Origin: Luteibacter sp. UNCMF331Sha3.1
GTDB taxonomy: Bacteria; Pseudomonadota; Gammaproteobacteria; Xanthomonadales; Rhodanobacteraceae
NCBI RefSeq assembly: GCF_900109915.1
Contig: NZ_FOBU01000001.1
Span: forward strand, 1,387,004-1,451,003
Length of the DNA stretch: 64,000 bases
Direction: 5' to 3'
Under the pieces are notes generated by a model. That model did not search any database. It was not told the origin of the DNA and saw nothing but the letters and a program-made list of their open reading frames with translations. Of this stretch, positions 47,803-57,096 are shown in pieces (within the stretch, counting starts at the first letter, position 1; each line of letters opens with the position of its first letter). A program made the translations under genes and the position numbers.

Positions 47803-49895
47803 GCCGCGCCGGCTCCCGCGCGCTCGCGCTGGCTGGCGAGCCGCTGCAGGTCTTCGACGATCTGTTTCTGCGACAGCATGCTGAGGTCCACGACCTCGCG
47901 CGCCTGCGCCACGTAATACGCCAGCTGTTCGTCGCTGCGCGCCATGGACCTGTCCAGCGCGGACGACACTTCCTGGAGATGCGTCATCAGCGCGGCGTTG
48001 GACTCGCCGAACGCCGCGACCGCGCCGCCGAACGCTTCGCCGAGGCCCACGATGCCGGTCGCGCTCTCGCCGACCTGCGCCGCGACGGTTTCCAGCTTGC
48101 CCGTTTCCGCTTCGATGTGATCGGTGAAGCGCGTGCCGACGCGCTCCAGCAGACCGGCGGACTGGGCCACGAGGTCATCCACCGCCGTGCGCTGTTCCGT
48201 CGACGCGTGGTTGACGGCATCGAGCAGTGTTTCGAGCGTGGCGAGCAGGCGCGTGCGCTCTTCGAGCATCGCGGTGTCGCGCACCATGCTGTCGGACAGT
48301 TTCTGGCGAAGTTCCGCGACGACGTCGGCCGCGATCTTCGGTGCTTCAGAAGCCGCGTCGACGAGGCGCGCGATCTCGGCGATCGTTTCGCCCGCGCTGG
48401 CCCGCGTCTGTGCCGCGACGTCGTCGGCGGTGCGGGCCAGCGTGTCGCAGATCGCCTGCTGGCGCTCCGCCGTGGCGTCGGAGGTCCGCGCCCACTGCTC
48501 GCCCAGCGTCTCGCCCATACCCGCGAGCGTGTCCGACCATGCCTTCAGGCGCGCTTCGTCACCCGACGCCAGCGCCGTCTGCAGCACGCCCTGCGCGTCG
48601 CCGACCTGGCGGACGAGTGCCTCCGCGTGTTCCGCGAACGTCGATGTCGCCTGCGCCATCGCCTGCTGGTTGCGATCGGCGAGTTCGCGATTGACGGCCT
48701 GCTGCTGCGCGAGCGCCGCGCCCCAGCCCTCGGCGATGGCGGCGCCGGTGGCGTCCAGACGGCTGGCGACGCCGTCGACCAGCGTGGCGGAGCGCTGGCC
48801 GAAGGTCGCGCTGAAGCCGTCCAGCGCCAGCGAAAGCTCGCGTGCGAGCGCTTCGTTGGTGGCACGCTGCTCGGCGAGCGCGTCGGTCCAGATCGACGAG
48901 ACGCGCGTCGCGGCCTGTTCGAATCCGCTGGCGAGGCCATCGAGCTGCTGGCGCACCGAGGCGTTGATGGATGCGTGCAGCGACGCGGTTTCGCGCGCCA
49001 GCGCCGCCATCGTCGTGTCGACCACGGGCTGGAACGCCGCGCCGGCCGCGCGGGCGCTCTCGACCACGCTGTCCTTGAGCGACTGCTCGACCGCGGAGGC
49101 GAGACGCTGGTGGATGGCTTCGGTTTTCGCGTGGAACGATTCCTGGCTCGCGAGCTGGCGTTCGCCGGTGGCGGCGCCCTGCCGCTCGATGGCCTCGACC
49201 ATCGCCTGCAGGCGGTCGACGAGCAACGGCATCGACGCGCTCTGTTGCTGGAGCAGGCGGAAGGATTCGTCGCGCTGGTGCGAGCGCGAATGCACGCGCA
49301 GCGTGGTCGCGATGCCGGCATCCAGCTGCTGCACGACGGCGATGCGCTCGCGACGGCACAGGGCGGAAAGCAGGCCCAGCATCGCCGAACTCGCCACGCC
49401 GGCGATCGACGTGCCGAAGGCGAACCCGAGGCCCTTCACCGGCGCGGCGAGCGAACTGCGGATCGCCTGCAGGTCGGTGGCGCTCTCGAGTGCGAGGCCC
49501 GTGCCATGCAGGGTCGCCATCATGCCCAGCAGCGTGCCCAGCATGCCGAGCAGCACGAGCAGGCCGACGAGGTAAGGGGTGAGCGTCGGCAGCGGCAGCG
49601 CCACGCGCTCGCCCTCGACGCGCAGCCGCACCGCATGGCGAAGGCCGGGATGCAGTTCGCCGAGCCAGGCGGGCAGGTTCGCCGGCGCGCTCGACAGGCC
49701 GTTCACCGCGGTGCGCAGCGACGCCGTGGCCTGTCGGTAACGATGCAGTTCGACCGCGCCGGCCACGTAGCAGAGACCGATGATCGCGGCGACGGCGGCA
49801 CCGAGCGGGTTGGCGCCCACGTAGCCCACGCCGACCCAGCACACGGCGAGGAGGCCGACGGCGAACACGATGAAGTAAAGGGAATTCCTGAGCAT
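47799..49895 (-). CDS. DUF802 MotA/TolQ/ZorA-like protein with long cytoplasmic tail
   Basis: The 698-residue protein has paired N-terminal membrane segments (LYFIVFAVGLLAVCWVGVGY and VAAIIGLCYVAGAVEL), then a MotA/TolQ/ExbB-like pair: YLVGLLVLLGMLGTLLGMMA and LGFAFGTSIAGVASSAMLG. The remaining 450 residues are an Ala/Glu/Gln-rich helical tail made of DUF802 repeats, probably coiled coil. Length and layout are very close to ZorA of Zorya anti-phage systems, where a long tail hangs below an ion-driven motor. The gene lies between DUF3348 and the OmpA-like gene. Confidence 0.85.
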   Translation of the reverse strand: MLRNSLYFIVFAVGLLAVCWVGVGYVGANPLGAAVAAIIGLCYVAGAVELHRYRQATASLRTAVNGLSSAPANLPAWLGELHPGLRHAVRLRVEGERVALPLPTLTPYLVGLLVLLGMLGTLLGMMATLHGTGLALESATDLQAIRSSLAAPVKGLGFAFGTSIAGVASSAMLGLLSALCRRERIAVVQQLDAGIATTLRVHSRSHQRDESFRLLQQQSASMPLLVDRLQAMVEAIERQGAATGERQLASQESFHAKTEAIHQRLASAVEQSLKDSVVESARAAGAAFQPVVDTTMAALARETASLHASINASVRQQLDGLASGFEQAATRVSSIWTDALAEQRATNEALARELSLALDGFSATFGQRSATLVDGVASRLDATGAAIAEGWGAALAQQQAVNRELADRNQQAMAQATSTFAEHAEALVRQVGDAQGVLQTALASGDEARLKAWSDTLAGMGETLGEQWARTSDATAERQQAICDTLARTADDVAAQTRASAGETIAEIARLVDAASEAPKIAADVVAELRQKLSDSMVRDTAMLEERTRLLATLETLLDAVNHASTEQRTAVDDLVAQSAGLLERVGTRFTDHIEAETGKLETVAAQVGESATGIVGLGEAFGGAVAAFGESNAALMTHLQEVSSALDRSMARSDEQLAYYVAQAREVVDLSMLSQKQIVEDLQRLASQRERAGAGAA

Positions 49896-49905
49896 GATTT
49901 CTCGT

Positions 49906-50634
49906 TTAGCTGGCGGAAAGCGCCGCAAGCAGGCCTTCGACCGGTTGGAAACGCACGTCCAGTTCGGCGAGCAGGACGCTCTGCATGTCCTTGCGGAACA
50001 CATCGAGCCACGCATCGTGCGTGGCCCCGGCCGGATCGTCCGGCGCACCCTCCGCCGCATGCGCGCGGCGAAGGCTTTCGAAACGGGTTTCCAGCAGCCC
50101 CGGCACGGTGGCGAGCAGACGCTGCTCGCGCGGGCTCAGGGCGAGCTCCATCGCGGCGTCCAGCTCCGCGAGGCGCCCCATCTCCGGGGACGACCGACCG
50201 AGCAGATCGCGCAGCTCGCCCCGGAGGCGACCCGTGGAGCCCTGCATCGCACGCTGCAGCGTGAGATAGCGCTGGCGGAACGGGGCGAAATCCGGCGGCG
50301 GGAGCACCCAGCCCTCGACGGGCGGCGCCACGACGGGCTCGCGTTCGGCGGAGGGCACGAGCTCGCGCGCGCTGGCGATCGTCTCCGCCAGTGCGGCCCG
50401 CACCCGGGCGCATTCGCCGGCCGGCCCCTCGTCGAAGGTCGCGACCTCGTCCACGGGCTCGGGCAGGCGCCCGTCCAGCGCCGTCGCCAGCGCGATCGCC
50501 TGCGTCCAGTTGAGCCACCCGCTCAGGCGATCCGGCAACGACTGGCTGGATTGTGAGGCATCGACGTCCGCCAGGCGCCCCAGGAGGCGGATGAACGTCG
50601 GGCCACGGACCGTGGTCCGGCGGGCTGATTCCAC
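49906..50634 (-). CDS. DUF3348 domain protein
   Basis: The 242-residue soluble protein begins at a GTG and starts ARRTTVRGPTFIRLLGRLAD. Other conserved features are GWLNWTQAIALATAL, FAPFRQRYLTLQRAMQGST, and ALSPREQRLLATVPGLLETR, followed by AWLDVFRKDMQSVLLAELDV. DUF3348 genes consistently precede a DUF802 gene. The C-terminal helix pattern suggests a protein interaction role. It is the first gene of the operon, ten bases before the MotA-like gene. No activity can be inferred. Confidence 0.82.
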   Translation of the reverse strand: MESARRTTVRGPTFIRLLGRLADVDASQSSQSLPDRLSGWLNWTQAIALATALDGRLPEPVDEVATFDEGPAGECARVRAALAETIASARELVPSAEREPVVAPPVEGWVLPPPDFAPFRQRYLTLQRAMQGSTGRLRGELRDLLGRSSPEMGRLAELDAAMELALSPREQRLLATVPGLLETRFESLRRAHAAEGAPDDPAGATHDAWLDVFRKDMQSVLLAELDVRFQPVEGLLAALSAS

Positions 50635-50838
50635 GAGGTGACTGGCTGAAAAACGGGCATTTTACACGGTCTGCGTGTCGGGACGGGTCTCATGGTCCCG
50701 TGCGCCGGATCGTCCGGGGCCGGAAGCGTACCGTTCGATTTGAGAACGCCGCGTGCCATGCGGAAAGCGGACGGCGCTCAGATAGTGAACCCTGTCCGTT
50801 CCCGATCCGATCGCGGGCATCCACCGAGGTCTTCTCTC

Positions 50839-51213
50839 GTGCCGTCCCCAACGCCCTACCGTCGCTATCTGCACCTCGGCATGACCGCCTTCGCCGCGGC
50901 CCTGTGCGTTCCGGCGTTCGCCGTGTCGCTCAGCGTGCCGCAGGTACAGGTCGGTCCGCCCGTCGACGCGATGTATCGCTGCCCTGGCGGCAAGTCGTTC
51001 CGCGTGACCTACTTCAACGGAAAGAACGGCCAGAGCTTCGCGTTGCTTCCGGTCGACGGCGTGCCGCAGCTGCTGGTGGCCACGATGTCGGCCGACGGCG
51101 TGCGCTATCAGTCCGGTTTCGTCACGTGGTGGACCAAGGGCCGCGGCGGCGATTTCTACGATGCACGCAAGGATCCGGACCGGCCCCTGCTGCGTGGATG
51201 CGTGTCGAACTGA
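50839..51213 (+). CDS. MliC-family lysozyme inhibitor
   Basis: The 124-residue protein has a hydrophobic signal region (HLGMTAFAAALCVPAFA) and the MliC pattern: CPGGKSFRVTYFNGKNG, GVRYQSGFVTWWTKGRGGDF and a final Cys pairing with the first. MliC proteins block c-type lysozyme in the periplasm or at the outer membrane. No lipobox is clear, so it is probably soluble. The GTG start at 50839 has a GAGG nine bases upstream; an ATG at 50881 would cut the signal. It is divergent from the DUF3348 gene. Confidence 0.78.
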   Translation: MPSPTPYRRYLHLGMTAFAAALCVPAFAVSLSVPQVQVGPPVDAMYRCPGGKSFRVTYFNGKNGQSFALLPVDGVPQLLVATMSADGVRYQSGFVTWWTKGRGGDFYDARKDPDRPLLRGCVSN

Positions 51214-51402
51214 TCGCGGGGCCGGGTCGATTCGATACCGAACGGCCGGCTTGGCGCCAGCGCGCGTCGCCCGACACACGTTTCGGCAATCCCCGCGTGG
51301 CGCCGGGGTCTAGCATGGCGTGGTTCGACCCGCTCCCGCGGCAGCCGACGACACTTCCGTGCCGGTCGCCCCCCTCTATCGCGTTTCAACGAGGTGCGAA
51401 CC

Positions 51403-52086
51403 ATGAAGATCCTGATGGTCATCACATCCCACGACCAGCTCGGCGACACGGGCAAGAAGACCGGTTTCTGGCTCGAGGAATTCGCGGCGCCTTACTACGT
51501 GTTTCAGGAGGCCGGCATCGATCTGGTGCTGTCTTCGCCCAAGGGCGGCCTGCCGCCCTTCGATCCCAAGAGCGACGATCCGGAATTCCAGACGGAGCTC
51601 ACCGCGCGTTACAAGAAGGACAAGGAAGCGCAGGACCGCCTTTCGAAGACGGTGAAGCTTTCGGAGGTATCGCACGATGGCTTCGACGCGGTTTTCTATC
51701 CGGGCGGTCATGGTCCGATGTGGGATCTCGCGGAAGATCCCGATTCGATCAAGCTGATCGAGTCGTTCTACGCGGCCGGCAAGCACATCGCCTTCGTCTG
51801 CCACGCACCGGGCGTGCTGCGCCACGTGAAGGCACCCGATGGCGGCTGGCTCGTCAAAGGAAAGAAGGTGACCGGCTTCACCAACACCGAAGAGGAAGCC
51901 GTGCAACTGACGCATGTCGTGCCCTTTCTTGTCGAGGATTCGCTCAAGCAGAACGGCGGCATCTTCTCGAAGACGGACGACTGGAAGATCTACGTGCTCA
52001 TGGATGGCCTGCTCCTGACGGGGCAGAACCCGGCGTCGTCCGGGCCGGCCGCGACGGTGTTGCTCGCGCAACTCCGGTCCCGGTGA
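51403..52086 (+). CDS. DJ-1/PfpI-family class I glutamine amidotransferase-like protein
   Basis: The 227-residue protein starts MKILMVITSHDQLGDTGKKT and has the nucleophile elbow AFVCHAPGVL with Cys near 135, preceded by YPGGHGPMWDL. TGFWLEEFAAPYYVF and a GlxIII-type Glu-Cys-His arrangement suggest Hsp31-like glyoxalase III or a deglycase-like activity on methylglyoxal. It has no signal peptide. GAGG lies nine bases before the ATG. The next gene, an SDR, starts seven bases after its stop, so they are probably co-transcribed. Confidence 0.87.
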   Translation: MKILMVITSHDQLGDTGKKTGFWLEEFAAPYYVFQEAGIDLVLSSPKGGLPPFDPKSDDPEFQTELTARYKKDKEAQDRLSKTVKLSEVSHDGFDAVFYPGGHGPMWDLAEDPDSIKLIESFYAAGKHIAFVCHAPGVLRHVKAPDGGWLVKGKKVTGFTNTEEEAVQLTHVVPFLVEDSLKQNGGIFSKTDDWKIYVLMDGLLLTGQNPASSGPAATVLLAQLRSR

Positions 52087-52092
52087 CTCGCC

Positions 52093-52806
52093 ATGGCCGA
52101 CGAACGGAAAGTCGCCATCGTCACGGGTGCGTCGCAGGGTATCGGCGCGGGCATCGTCGAAGCGTTTCGCGACCTCGGTTACGCCGTGGTCGCCAACTCG
52201 CGGAACATCCGCCCATCGCAGGATGAGGGCATCGCGACCGTGGCGGGAAGCATCGCCGACCGCAACGTCGCCGCGAGCATCGCGACCACGGCGGTCGAGC
52301 GCTTCGGACGCATCGACACGCTGGTGAACAACGCCGGCATCTTCATCGCGAAGCCGTTCGTGGAGTTCACCGAAGAGGACTTCCGCAACGCGATCGATAC
52401 CAACGTGGCCGGTTTTTTTCACATCACGCAGTTCGTGGCGACGCAGATGCTTCGACAGGGCTTCGGCCATATCGTGCAGATGACCACCACGCTCGTCGAC
52501 CAGCCGCAGGCGGGCGTGCCCGGCAGCCTCGCCGCACTCACGAAGGGTGGGCTCGATGCGATCACGCGCTCGCTGGCGATCGAGTACGCGACGGCGGGCA
52601 TACGCGTGAACGCCGTGGCGCCGGGCATCATCCGCACGCCGATGCACGCGGGCGATCCCCTCGACGAACTCGCGAAACTGCATCCGGTCGGGCGACTCGG
52701 CGAAGTCGAGGACATCGTCGACGCGGTGCTTTACCTCGAACGATCCACGTTCGTCACCGGCGAAACATTGCATGTCGACGGCGGCCAGCACGCCGGTCGA
52801 TGGTAA
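52093..52806 (+). CDS. SDR-family oxidoreductase lacking the catalytic Tyr
   Basis: The 237-residue protein has the classical SDR cofactor motif TGASQGIGAG and NNAG, and ends with the family's VTGETLHVDGGQ. The active-site segment reads GSLAALTKGGLDAITRSLA: the YxxxK Lys is present but the Tyr is replaced by Ala. QMTTTLVDQP replaces the usual Ser-containing strand. It may bind NAD(P) without ordinary ketoreductase chemistry, or use another residue. Neighbours are a DJ-1/PfpI protein and a tautomerase, all on one transcript. Confidence 0.85.
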   Translation: MADERKVAIVTGASQGIGAGIVEAFRDLGYAVVANSRNIRPSQDEGIATVAGSIADRNVAASIATTAVERFGRIDTLVNNAGIFIAKPFVEFTEEDFRNAIDTNVAGFFHITQFVATQMLRQGFGHIVQMTTTLVDQPQAGVPGSLAALTKGGLDAITRSLAIEYATAGIRVNAVAPGIIRTPMHAGDPLDELAKLHPVGRLGEVEDIVDAVLYLERSTFVTGETLHVDGGQHAGRW

Positions 52807-52816
52807 GGAGCCCACC

Positions 52817-53047
52817 ATGCCGATCGTTACGATCCAGGTCACGCGCGAAGGCACCTCGCCCGGCGCCACGTCGACCACACCCGAGCAGAAAGCCGCGCTG
52901 ATCGCAGGCGTCAGCCAGCTGTTGCTCGAGGTGATGGGCAAGCCGCTGGACAGCACCTTCGTCGTCATCGAGGAAGTCGATCTCGACAGCTGGGGCTGGA
53001 AGGGGGTGCCGGTGGCGGAGCTGAGACGACGGTCGTCTCAGGAATAG
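52817..53047 (+). CDS. 4-oxalocrotonate tautomerase-like protein
   Basis: The 76-residue protein begins MPIVTIQVTREGTSPGATST; after Met removal Pro1 is the catalytic base of the tautomerase superfamily. TPEQKAALIAGVSQLLLEVM and STFVVIEEVDLDSWGWKG match the rest of the fold. An AAGGAG site lies eight bases upstream of the ATG. Members work as small oligomers on keto-enol substrates. The natural substrate here is unknown. It ends the DJ-1/SDR/tautomerase operon. Confidence 0.85.
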   Translation: MPIVTIQVTREGTSPGATSTTPEQKAALIAGVSQLLLEVMGKPLDSTFVVIEEVDLDSWGWKGVPVAELRRRSSQE

Positions 53048-53060
53048 AGGCGAGCGCCTT

Positions 53061-53129
53061 GGTGGGAGCCAGCCTGCTGGCGAAGGGTGCTCGCGGCAAG
53101 CACCCTTCGCCAGCAGCCTGGCCCCCACC
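53061..53129. repeat. long inverted repeat (31-base arms), REP/BIME-like
   Basis: Arm 53061-53091 and arm 53099-53129 are complementary at 29 of 31 positions around a seven-base loop. The outer part begins GGTGGGAGCCAGC. The same 13 bases recur at 63281. It lies between convergent genes (tautomerase and aldo/keto reductase), where it may stop transcription from both sides. No T tract is present. The shared outer sequence suggests a dispersed element. Confidence 0.75.
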
Positions 53130-53150
53130 GAAACGATAGCCCGTTGAATC

Positions 53151-54221
<1,071 letters not shown>

Positions 54222-54247
54222 GGTACGTGAGCCGGATACGAGGGTAT

Positions 54248-54272
54248 ATTCGGCTCACAGCATGAGCCGAAT
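54248..54272. promoter_or_regulatory. operator-like inverted repeat between aldo/keto reductase and BtuC genes
   Basis: ATTCGGCTCA (54248-54257) and TGAGCCGAAT (54263-54272) form a perfect 10-base inverted repeat with a five-base spacer. A related half-site GTGAGCCGGAT lies upstream at about 54225. A GATAAT sequence near 54279 could be a -10 element for the importer genes. The site fits a dimeric regulator controlling both divergent promoters. The regulator is unknown. Confidence 0.55.
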
Positions 54273-54310
54273 AGATGGGATAATCGGCGAACACCGCGAC
54301 AAGGCGAGGC

Positions 54311-55357
54311 ATGAGCGACCCTATCTGGACCCGGGAACAGCCCGCCTCGCTTCGCCCGACCACGTTCGCCTCGGCGCTGCGCCTGTGGATCGGCATGCTG
54401 CTGTGCGGGTTGGCTGTGCTGCTGGCCTCCGTGCTGATCGGCGGCGCCGATTCGTCGGTGCACGACTCCTGGCGCGCGCTCGTGTCGTCGACGGGGACGC
54501 CGATGGATACCATCGTGTGGCAATTGCGCGTGCCGCGCGCCGTCGCGGCCTACGGCGTGGGCGGACTGCTCGCCGTCTCCGGCTGCCTGATGCAGATCCT
54601 CGTGCGCAATCCGCTGGCCGATCCCTACACGCTCGGACTATCGGGCGGTGCCGCCGTGGGCGCGCTGGGCATGATGCTCGCAGGCGCCGGCGCGCTGGCT
54701 ACCGCACTGGGCGCGGCCACGGGTGCGCTGTTCGCGTGCGTGGCCGTGTTCGTGCTCGCCCATCGCGACCTGCTCGCACGCACCCGCGCGGCGCAGCGCG
54801 AGGATTCCACCGATCTGATCCTGATCGGCGTCATGCTGGCGGCCGGCCTCGGCGCGATCGTCAGCATGATGCTGGTGCTCGCGCCGGACAGGAACCTCCG
54901 CGGCATGCTGTTCTGGATGATGGGCGACCTCAGCGGTGTGGCGAACTGGTCGTTGCCGGCGATCACCCTGCTCGCCTGCGTGCTGCTGGTGGTGCCGATG
55001 GGACGCCAGCTCAACCTCCTGATGCGCGGCGAGGAGTCCGCGAGCGCGCTCGGCGTGCGACCGAACGTCGTCAAGTCCACGATCTTCGCCATCGCGTCCA
55101 TCGCGACCGCCGTGGCCGTGACGAGCGCGGGGACCGTCGGCTTCGTCGGCCTCGTGGTACCCCATGCGCTGCGACGTGTCGTCGGCAACGATCAGCGCGT
55201 GCTGCTTCCCGCGTGCGCGATCGGCGGCGGCATCGTGGTGACCATCGCCGACACGATCTCGCGCGTCGTCGCGGATCCGATCCAGCTTCCCGTCGGTGCC
55301 GTGATGGCGGTCATCGGCGTGCCGACCTTCATGTTCCTCCTGGTGCGGCGTCGATGA
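54311..55357 (+). CDS. FecCD/BtuC-family ABC importer permease
   Basis: The 348-residue protein has about ten hydrophobic segments with FecCD signatures: RVPRAVAAYGVGGLLAVSGC, then QILVRNPLADPYTLGLSGGAA and the cytoplasmic coupling motif GEESASALGVRPN, ending with GFVGLVVPHALRRVVG. The system imports cobalamin, haem or ferric siderophore. No cobalamin riboswitch is visible in the short leader. The next gene overlaps its stop. The context gives no TonB receptor, so the substrate is open. Confidence 0.9.
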   Translation: MSDPIWTREQPASLRPTTFASALRLWIGMLLCGLAVLLASVLIGGADSSVHDSWRALVSSTGTPMDTIVWQLRVPRAVAAYGVGGLLAVSGCLMQILVRNPLADPYTLGLSGGAAVGALGMMLAGAGALATALGAATGALFACVAVFVLAHRDLLARTRAAQREDSTDLILIGVMLAAGLGAIVSMMLVLAPDRNLRGMLFWMMGDLSGVANWSLPAITLLACVLLVVPMGRQLNLLMRGEESASALGVRPNVVKSTIFAIASIATAVAVTSAGTVGFVGLVVPHALRRVVGNDQRVLLPACAIGGGIVVTIADTISRVVADPIQLPVGAVMAVIGVPTFMFLLVRRR

Positions 55358-56142
55358 GCGCCGGCCTGGTCACCGAGGCGCTCAGTCTGTCGGTGCGCGG
55401 CCGTCTGCTCGTGCGCTCGCTCGGCCTGCGCGTCATGCCCGGCGATGTCTGGTGCGTGCTGGGGCCGAATGGCGCGGGCAAATCCACGTTGCTGCGGACA
55501 TTGGCGGGGCTGCGCGATCCCGATGGCGGCCGCGTGCTTCTCGACGGACGGGACGTCGGCGACTACCGTCCGATCGAACTGGCGCGTCGCCGTGGGTTCC
55601 TGCCGCAGAGCATCGTGGATGCCTTCAGCCTCACGGTGATGGACGCGGTCATGTCCGCACGTCATCCCAGCCTGCCGTTCTGGGCGTGGGGCGAGACCGA
55701 TACGAGCCACGCGCAAACCGCGTTGCAGACGTTCGAGCTGGACGAACTGGCGGGGCGCGACGTCACCACGCTGTCCGGCGGCGAGCGCCAGCGCGTGAAC
55801 ATCGCCACCCTGTTCACGCAGGACGTGGACGTGCTGCTGCTGGACGAACCACTATCGTCGCTCGATCTGCACCACCAGATGAAGACGCTGCATGAACTCA
55901 TGCGCGTGGCGATGGATGCCGGCAAGTCGGTCGTCTACACCGTGCACGACATCAACCTCGCCTTCCAGCACGCGACGCATGCCGTGCTGCTCGACGGCAA
56001 GGGCGGCGCGCTCGCCGGCCCGAAGGACGATGTCGTCACCAGCGAACACCTGAGCGCCGCTTTCCACCATCCGATCCACGGCGTGATGCTGGACGACGAA
56101 CTGTTCTTCCGCGCCGGCCGCCTCAACGGGACATCTCCATGA
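55354..56142 (+). CDS. BtuD/FepC-family ABC importer ATPase
   Basis: The 262-residue protein has Walker A GPNGAGKST near residue 38, ABC signature LSGGERQRVNIA, Walker B VLLLDEPLSSLDL and the His switch (VVYTVHDINLAF). It energises the FecCD-type permease encoded just upstream, with which it overlaps by four bases. It overlaps the substrate-binding protein gene by four bases at its end, so the three genes are tightly coupled. Confidence 0.92.
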   Translation: MSAGLVTEALSLSVRGRLLVRSLGLRVMPGDVWCVLGPNGAGKSTLLRTLAGLRDPDGGRVLLDGRDVGDYRPIELARRRGFLPQSIVDAFSLTVMDAVMSARHPSLPFWAWGETDTSHAQTALQTFELDELAGRDVTTLSGGERQRVNIATLFTQDVDVLLLDEPLSSLDLHHQMKTLHELMRVAMDAGKSVVYTVHDINLAFQHATHAVLLDGKGGALAGPKDDVVTSEHLSAAFHHPIHGVMLDDELFFRAGRLNGTSP

Positions 56143-57008
56143 TCCGCTCGCTCGCCCTGCTCGCGCTGTTCGTCGCGGCGCCCGTCGTCGCATCGGTGTC
56201 CGTGGTCGACGACGCGGGGCGAACCGTGACGCTACCCGCACCGGCGCACCGCATCGTCAGCCTCGCGCCCAACGTCACCGATGCCCTGTTCGCCGCCGGC
56301 GCCGGCGCCTATGTCGTCGGCACGTCGCGCTTCACCGAGTATCCGGAGGCCGCGCGAAAGGTGCCGGTCGTCGGCGACGCCACGATGATCGACCTCGAAC
56401 GCATCGTCGCGCTGAAACCGGACATCGTGATCGTATGGAAAAGCGGCAACGCCGCCTCGCAGGTCGAGAAGATCGTGCGCCTCGGCATCCCGGTGTTCTA
56501 CGCGGAGACCACGCGCCTCGCCGACGTCGCGGCAGCGACGCGCCGCTTCGGCGTCCTCGCCGGCACGTCCGACGCGGCCATGAAGTCCGCGCAGGCGTTC
56601 GACCAGTCGCTCGCCGACCTGCGCACGACATACGCCGGAAAGAAGCGGCTCAAGGTGTTCTACCAGATCTGGGACCGCCCCCTCATGACCATCGGCCGCG
56701 CGCAGATCATCGACGACGCGATCGCCCTGTGCGGCGGCACCAACGTCTTCGCCGATCTCACGCAGGCGGCCCCGACGGTGAGCCGCGAGGCCGTACTGGC
56801 GCGCGACCCGGACGTGATCCTCAGCGGCGGCGCGACCGGCGAGGCACTGGACGGCTGGAAGACGTCCGGTTTCCTCACCGCCGTGAAGCACGGCAACGTT
56901 TTTTCCATCGATGCGCCGACGCTGGCCCTGCCCTCGCCGTCGATACTGCCGGGGGTGGCGACGCTGTGCCACGCGCTCGACGACGCGCGGCGTCGCAGCG
57001 CGGGATGA
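56139..57008 (+). CDS. BtuF/FepB-like periplasmic substrate-binding protein
   Basis: The 289-residue protein has a Sec signal (LALLALFVAAPVVASVS) and the helical-backbone binding fold of cobalamin/siderophore-binding proteins: RIVSLAPNVTDALFAAGAG, VVGTSRFTEYPEAA, VVGDATMIDLERIVALKPDI, and REAVLARDPDVILSGG. HRIVSLAPNVTD is typical of BtuF-like proteins. It delivers the substrate to the upstream importer. Cobalamin is a reasonable first guess, but haem or siderophore cannot be excluded. Confidence 0.88.
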   Translation: MIRSLALLALFVAAPVVASVSVVDDAGRTVTLPAPAHRIVSLAPNVTDALFAAGAGAYVVGTSRFTEYPEAARKVPVVGDATMIDLERIVALKPDIVIVWKSGNAASQVEKIVRLGIPVFYAETTRLADVAAATRRFGVLAGTSDAAMKSAQAFDQSLADLRTTYAGKKRLKVFYQIWDRPLMTIGRAQIIDDAIALCGGTNVFADLTQAAPTVSREAVLARDPDVILSGGATGEALDGWKTSGFLTAVKHGNVFSIDAPTLALPSPSILPGVATLCHALDDARRRSAG

Positions 57009-57096
57009 CCCCGGCCAACATGGGCCCGCTTCTTGCGTTCTTCGTCACATAGCGGCCGCTTACACTGGGCCCGATACCTCCCGGACCTTCGATGGC

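Noticed and set aside
54222-54310. Cobalamin riboswitch before the BtuCDF-type importer
   Set aside because: The leader is under 90 bases and lacks the conserved B12-box. A simple inverted repeat is present instead.
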